Source of the DNA: an uncultured Ruminococcus sp.
Lineage (GTDB): Bacteria; Bacillota; Clostridia; Oscillospirales; CAG-272
Direction of reading: 5' to 3'
DNA length: 9,486 nucleotides
Assembly (NCBI GenBank): GCA_902803255.1
Contig: CADCPG010000053.1
Span: 1 to 9,486, forward strand
The notes under the pieces are model-generated. The model saw only the letters and a list, made by a program, of their open reading frames with translations, did no database searches and was not told the DNA's origin. The translations under genes were made by a program, and so were the position numbers. Shown piece by piece: positions 5,315 through 9,486 of this stretch. How positions within the stretch are numbered: the stretch's first letter is position 1; every line of letters starts with the position of its first letter.

Positions 5315-8300
5315 ATGGAACCGACGGTATCCCGGACGACAACTGAATACAGGGCCGGGATCGACATCGGGTCCACGACGGTCAAGCTCGTCATCCTCGG
5401 CCCTGAGGGAGAGAACCTTTTCGGCGAATGCCTCCGCCACCGCGCGAGGACACAGGAGACGCTGGCAGGAATGCTGCGCAGGGCGCAGGAGCTCTTAGGG
5501 GAGTGCAGACTGCGCTGCGCCGTCACCGGCTCCGGCGCCATCGGCATATCCGCCGCGGCGGGCATCCCCTTCGTGCAGGAGGTGGCGGCCGTCGCGGAGG
5601 CGCTGAAGGAGCGCTGCCCCGGCACCGACGTGGCCGTCGAGCTGGGCGGCGAGGACGCCAAGATCATATATTTCACCGGCGGACTCGACGAGCGCATGAA
5701 CGGAGTGTGCGCCGGCGGTACCGGCTCTTTCATCGATCAGATGGCCGACCTTCTGCGCACCGACGCGGGGGGGCTCAACGAACTCGCGAAGGACAGTAAG
5801 GAGATCTATCCCATCGCGGCGAGGTGCGGGGTCTTCGCCAAGACCGACATACAGCCGCTCATCAACGACGGCGCGTCGCGCTCGGATCTCGCCGCGTCGG
5901 TCTTCCGGGCCGTCGTGAACCAGACGGTGTCGGGACTCGCGAGGGGCAAGCCGATCCGCGGGCGCGTCGCATTCCTCGGCGGCCCGCTCCACTATCTGCC
6001 GCAGCTCCGCGCGTCTTTCGTGAAGACTCTCGGCCTTTCGCCCGAAGACGTGGTCGATCCGCCCGACTCGCACCTCTTCGCGGCCGCCGGAGCGGCGATG
6101 CGCGCCGGTGCCGACGCCGGAAAGAACGGCGAAGAGGGCGTGTACCCGATCGGAAAACTCGCGGAGAAGCTCGAGGCGGGAGTCGCCGTCGAGCAGAACA
6201 TAAAGCGGCTTGAGCCGCTGTTCGAAAGCAGGGAGGAGTACGCCGAATTCACCCGGCGCCACGCGAAGGCGTCGGTCGCGCGCGGCGACCTTTCCTCTTA
6301 CAGGGGCAGATACTATCTCGGCATCGACGCCGGATCCACCACCACCAAGCTCGCGCTCACGGGAGAGCACGGCGAGCTGCTCTACTCGACCTATTCGGGC
6401 AACCGGGGCGACCCGGTGAAGACGGCGAAGGAGGCGATATGCGAGATCTACGCCGCCATGCCGGAGGGGGCGCGCATCAGCCGCGCCGTCTCGACGGGAT
6501 ACGGAGAAGAGCTCATGAAGGCCGCCTTCAGGCTCGACGGAGGGGAGGTCGAGACGGTCACCCACGCCGCGGCGGCGTCGTTCTTCGACCCGCAGGCCGA
6601 CTGCGTCCTCGACATCGGCGGGCAGGACATGAAGTGCATACGCCTCAAGGACGGGACGGTCGACACCGTCATACTCAACGAGGCGTGCTCGTCGGGATGC
6701 GGGTCGTTCATCGAGAATTTCGCGTCGACGCTGGGTATGACGGCGGAGGAGTTCGCCGCCGCCGCGCTCTTCGCGAAGTCTCCGGTCGATCTCGGCACCC
6801 GCTGCACCGTCTTCATGAACTCGAACGTCAAGCAGGCGCAGAAGGAGGGGGCGGAAGTCTCCGACATCTCGGCCGGACTTGCGTATTCGGTCGTGAAGAA
6901 CGCCCTTTTCAAGGTGATAAAGCTCACCGACGTCTCGCGTCTCGGAAAGCACATAGTGGTCCAGGGCGGCACCTTCTTCAACCGGGCGGTGCTGCGCGCC
7001 TTCGAGAAGATCGCGGGAGTCGACGCCGTATGCCCCGACATCGCCGGCATAATGGGCGCCTTCGGCGCCGCGCTGAAGGCGAAGGAGCTGGACGACGGCA
7101 CCCCCGGCACGATGCTGGGCCCGGATGAGACATCCGCCCTCAGCTATACGTCGAAGACCGCCCGCTGCGGCGGCTGCACCAACAACTGCATGCTCACCGT
7201 GAACCTGTTCGACGGCGGCCGCCGCTTCGTCAGCGGCAACCGCTGCGAGAAGAAGATCGGCGCGATGAAGAGCGGCAGGCGCGGGGCTGACATGACCGAG
7301 TTCAAGCGCCGCAGGATATTCGGATACGAGCCGCTCCCCCCGGAAGAGGCTCCCCGCGGCGTCATCGGGATCCCGCGCGTGCTCAATATGTACGAGGACT
7401 ACCCGTACTGGGCGACCTTCTTCCGAGAGCTCGGCTTCTCGACGGTGCTCTCGCCCTTCTCGACGCACGCGATATACGAGTCGGGCATGGGCTCGATCCC
7501 GTCGGAATCGGAATGCTATCCCGCAAAGCTCGCGCACGGGCACGTCGAGTGGCTGGCGGCGCACGGGGTGAAGACGGTGTTCCATCCCTGCGTATATTAC
7601 GAATACAAGGAGTACCCCGAGGCGCAGAACAACTACAACTGCCCCATGGTCATATCCTACCCCGAGAACCTGAAGAACAACGTCGGGGTCATACGCTCGG
7701 GCGCGGTCGAGTACCTCCGGCCCTTTATCGCCTTCACGAGCGAGTCTGTCGCGGCGGAGCGGCTGGTGAAGTTCTGTGCCGGGCGCTGGGGCATACCCGC
7801 CCGCGAGACGCGCGCCGCCGCGGCGGCCGCGTGGGCCGAGCAGCGCAAGGCCAAGGAGGACATAAGAGCAGAGGGGGCCCGGCTGCTGGCGGAGATGCGC
7901 CGCGACGGCAGAAAGGGCATCGTGCTAGCCGGCCGTCCCTACCACACAGATCCCGAGATAAACCACGGCATACCCGATATGATAGCGTCGTACGGACTCG
8001 ACGTCTTCACCGAGGACAGCCTGCCCTTCGAGACCACCCCCGGACGGACGCTGAGGGTCGTCGATCAGTGGGTATTCCACTCGCGCCTTTACAAGGCGGC
8101 CGAGTACGTCGCGAAGTCGCCCGACCTCGAACTCGTGCAGCTCTTCTCGTTCGGATGCGGCCTCGACGCCGTCACGACCGACCAGGTCGAGGAGATCCTG
8201 GAAGGGGCGGGAAAGCTCTACACGATGCTCAAGATCGACGAGGTGAGCAACCTCGGCGCCGCCCGCATACGCATACGCAGCCTGCTTGCCGCGATGAAGA

Positions 8301-9486
8301 TGCGCGAGAGGGCAGGCGTGTGCCCCGAGCCGTCGGAGGTGAGATACGACAGGACCCGCTTCACGAAGAAGATGAGGAACGAGGGGTATACCATACTCGC
8401 ACCTGACATGAGCCCGATACACTTCGACCTGCTGGAGCCGGTCTTCCGCCGGTTCGGATACCGCGTCGAGATGCTGCGGAGGGCGACGCCGAAGGCGGTC
8501 GACACCGGACTGCGGTACGTGAACAACGACGCATGCTATCCGTCGGTCGTGATGACGGGGCAGTTCATGGAGGCAGTCGAGTCGGGGAGATACGACACCG
8601 ACAGACTCGCGCTGCTCATGACCCAGACGGGCGGATGCTGCCGCGCCAGCAACTACATAGGATTCATACGCCGGGCGCTCGACAGCGCGGGTCTTCACCA
8701 CATACCCGTCATATCGCTAAATATAACCGGAATGGAAAAGGACCCGGGATTCAGGCTCCCGCCGCGGGCTTTCGCCGCGGGGATGCGGGCCATCGTATTC
8801 GGCGACCTGCTCATGAGGTGTCTCTACCGGACGCGCCCCTACGAGGCGGAGCCAGGTTCGGCCGACGCCCTCCACGCGAAATGGAGGGAGCGCTGCGCCG
8901 GGGCGCTTGGGAGGCGGATGACGCGGAAGGAGTACGCGGAGATCTGCCGCGGGATCGTCGGCGATTTCGACGCGCTGCCCCTCAGGAACGACGGAAAAAA
9001 GCCCCGCGTGGGGATCGTCGGAGAGGTGCTCGTCAAGTACATGCCGCTCGCGAACAACAGACTTGTCGAACTGCTCGAGCGCGAAGGAGCGGAGGCGGTC
9101 GTGCCCGATTTCCTCGATTTCCTCGCGATGTTCCTCTACGACCGCGAATACAAGCACCGCTATCTCGGCAAGAGCGCGGCCGAAGCCGCGGCCGGCAAAG
9201 CCGGCCTCGCCGCGCTGCGCAGGCTGCGCGGGCCGGCGGTGAGCGCGCTGCGCTCGAGCCGACGCTTCGGCGCGCCGACTGGTATCGCCGAGATCGCCGA
9301 GATGACGAAGCCGTTCCTGTCGGTCGGCAACCAGTACGGCGAGGGGTGGTTCCTCTGCGGCGAGATGGTCGAGCTGCTGGAGAGCGGCGTGAACAACATC
9401 GTGTGCATACAGCCGTTCGGCTGCCTGCCGAACCACGTCATGGGCAAGGGCGGCATCGGAGCCCTCAAGTCGGCATACCCGAAGGC
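5315..9486 (+). CDS. giant 2-hydroxyacyl-CoA dehydratase activase/reductase fusion, candidate plasmalogen synthase (PlsA/PlsR-like), 3' partial
   Basis: The frame is open for 1390 codons to the window edge with no stop; relatives end shortly after this point, so perhaps 30-40 residues are missing. It holds two BcrAD/BadFG-type ATPase modules. The first starts with GIDIGSTTVK (15-24), then LGGED (110-114) and the cluster-type cysteines C132 (CAGGTG) and C171 (RCGVF). The second starts with GIDAGSTTTK (336-345), then DIGGQD (433-438) with C458/C462 and C497. A Cys-rich linker follows (C618, C621, C625, C644). A DUF2229 region runs from about 683, with C734, C759 and C776 and the GRPYH motif near 873-877. 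The C-terminal reductase-like part has NNDACYPS (C1074), GGCC (C1108/C1109), GIVGE near 1233, and CIQPFGCLPNH (C1364, C1370). Activases of this kind use ATP to drive low-potential electrons through a [4Fe-4S] cluster. The substrate is not certain; context favours a lipid. The ATG at 5315 is the first possible start after the plsY stop (same frame, nine bases on); its ribosome binding site (GGAGA, 14 bases upstream) is poorly spaced. Confidence 0.9.
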   Translation, partial: MEPTVSRTTTEYRAGIDIGSTTVKLVILGPEGENLFGECLRHRARTQETLAGMLRRAQELLGECRLRCAVTGSGAIGISAAAGIPFVQEVAAVAEALKERCPGTDVAVELGGEDAKIIYFTGGLDERMNGVCAGGTGSFIDQMADLLRTDAGGLNELAKDSKEIYPIAARCGVFAKTDIQPLINDGASRSDLAASVFRAVVNQTVSGLARGKPIRGRVAFLGGPLHYLPQLRASFVKTLGLSPEDVVDPPDSHLFAAAGAAMRAGADAGKNGEEGVYPIGKLAEKLEAGVAVEQNIKRLEPLFESREEYAEFTRRHAKASVARGDLSSYRGRYYLGIDAGSTTTKLALTGEHGELLYSTYSGNRGDPVKTAKEAICEIYAAMPEGARISRAVSTGYGEELMKAAFRLDGGEVETVTHAAAASFFDPQADCVLDIGGQDMKCIRLKDGTVDTVILNEACSSGCGSFIENFASTLGMTAEEFAAAALFAKSPVDLGTRCTVFMNSNVKQAQKEGAEVSDISAGLAYSVVKNALFKVIKLTDVSRLGKHIVVQGGTFFNRAVLRAFEKIAGVDAVCPDIAGIMGAFGAALKAKELDDGTPGTMLGPDETSALSYTSKTARCGGCTNNCMLTVNLFDGGRRFVSGNRCEKKIGAMKSGRRGADMTEFKRRRIFGYEPLPPEEAPRGVIGIPRVLNMYEDYPYWATFFRELGFSTVLSPFSTHAIYESGMGSIPSESECYPAKLAHGHVEWLAAHGVKTVFHPCVYYEYKEYPEAQNNYNCPMVISYPENLKNNVGVIRSGAVEYLRPFIAFTSESVAAERLVKFCAGRWGIPARETRAAAAAAWAEQRKAKEDIRAEGARLLAEMRRDGRKGIVLAGRPYHTDPEINHGIPDMIASYGLDVFTEDSLPFETTPGRTLRVVDQWVFHSRLYKAAEYVAKSPDLELVQLFSFGCGLDAVTTDQVEEILEGAGKLYTMLKIDEVSNLGAARIRIRSLLAAMKMRERAGVCPEPSEVRYDRTRFTKKMRNEGYTILAPDMSPIHFDLLEPVFRRFGYRVEMLRRATPKAVDTGLRYVNNDACYPSVVMTGQFMEAVESGRYDTDRLALLMTQTGGCCRASNYIGFIRRALDSAGLHHIPVISLNITGMEKDPGFRLPPRAFAAGMRAIVFGDLLMRCLYRTRPYEAEPGSADALHAKWRERCAGALGRRMTRKEYAEICRGIVGDFDALPLRNDGKKPRVGIVGEVLVKYMPLANNRLVELLEREGAEAVVPDFLDFLAMFLYDREYKHRYLGKSAAEAAAGKAGLAALRRLRGPAVSALRSSRRFGAPTGIAEIAEMTKPFLSVGNQYGEGWFLCGEMVELLESGVNNIVCIQPFGCLPNHVMGKGGIGALKSAYPK

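Noticed and set aside
5495..7585. A 696-codon open frame on the minus strand opposite the giant activase
   Set aside because: Its product is rich in Arg, Asp, Glu and His with no recognisable domain, and it lies fully opposite a well conserved coding sequence. It is a by-product of GC-rich codon use.
9190..9206. Seven-base perfect hairpin with an AAA loop (GGCCGGC/GCCGGCC), and CCGCGG hairpin near 8762-8780
   Set aside because: Both lie inside the conserved reading frame of the giant protein, in Ala- and Arg-coding GC-rich stretches, and are explained by codon composition.
5306..9486. Possible frameshift or fusion artefact in the very long reading frame
   Set aside because: The translation was followed in one frame to the edge. 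Family motifs occur in the expected order in both ATPase modules, the linker, DUF2229 and the C-terminal region, so it is a genuine multidomain protein.
1..9486. CRISPR arrays, tRNA or rRNA genes, insertion sequences, phage genes
   Set aside because: No repeat-spacer pattern, no RNA gene signature, no transposase and no terminal inverted repeats were seen.

Overview
The window is GC-rich bacterial DNA, almost entirely coding, with every real gene on the + strand. It fits a high-GC anaerobic member of the Bacillota (Clostridia-like). The reasons are a DegV protein beside a DAK2-domain fatty acid kinase, the PlsY route to lysophosphatidate, an oxygen-sensitive type of 2-hydroxyacyl-CoA dehydratase activase/reductase, and a histidine kinase of a type common in Clostridia. 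Isoleucine ATA and arginine AGG/AGA codons are frequent despite the high GC. The assignment to a phylum is an inference from gene content only.

Layout. (1) Positions 2-1767 hold an OmpR-type response regulator and its membrane histidine kinase, joined by an ATGA overlap. (2) Positions 1768-2082 are the only intergenic gap of note. It holds a rho-independent terminator (1832-1863), a perfect TATAAT -10 box (1928-1933) inside a short palindrome, and a strongly structured GC-rich leader. (3) Positions 2083 to the right edge are one tight operon: a DegV family protein (FakB-like), FakA (fatty acid kinase), PlsY (acyl-phosphate:glycerol-3-phosphate acyltransferase), and a giant protein of at least 1390 residues that is still open at the edge. 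The giant protein carries two ATPase activator modules and a reductase-like C-terminal half of the benzoyl-CoA reductase / 2-hydroxyacyl-CoA dehydratase superfamily. It has no stop codon in the window, so a scan for complete ORFs misses it.

How it may work together. FakB and FakA turn a free fatty acid into acyl-phosphate, and PlsY transfers that acyl group to glycerol-3-phosphate. The giant ATP-driven reductase would then act on a lipid. Proteins of the same architecture (PlsA/PlsR) have been reported to make plasmalogens anaerobically in Clostridium perfringens by reducing an sn-1 ester to a vinyl ether. The most interesting reading of this window is therefore a self-contained cassette for fatty acid capture, lysophosphatidate synthesis and plasmalogen formation. 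The individual families are read directly from the sequence; their joint role is inference.
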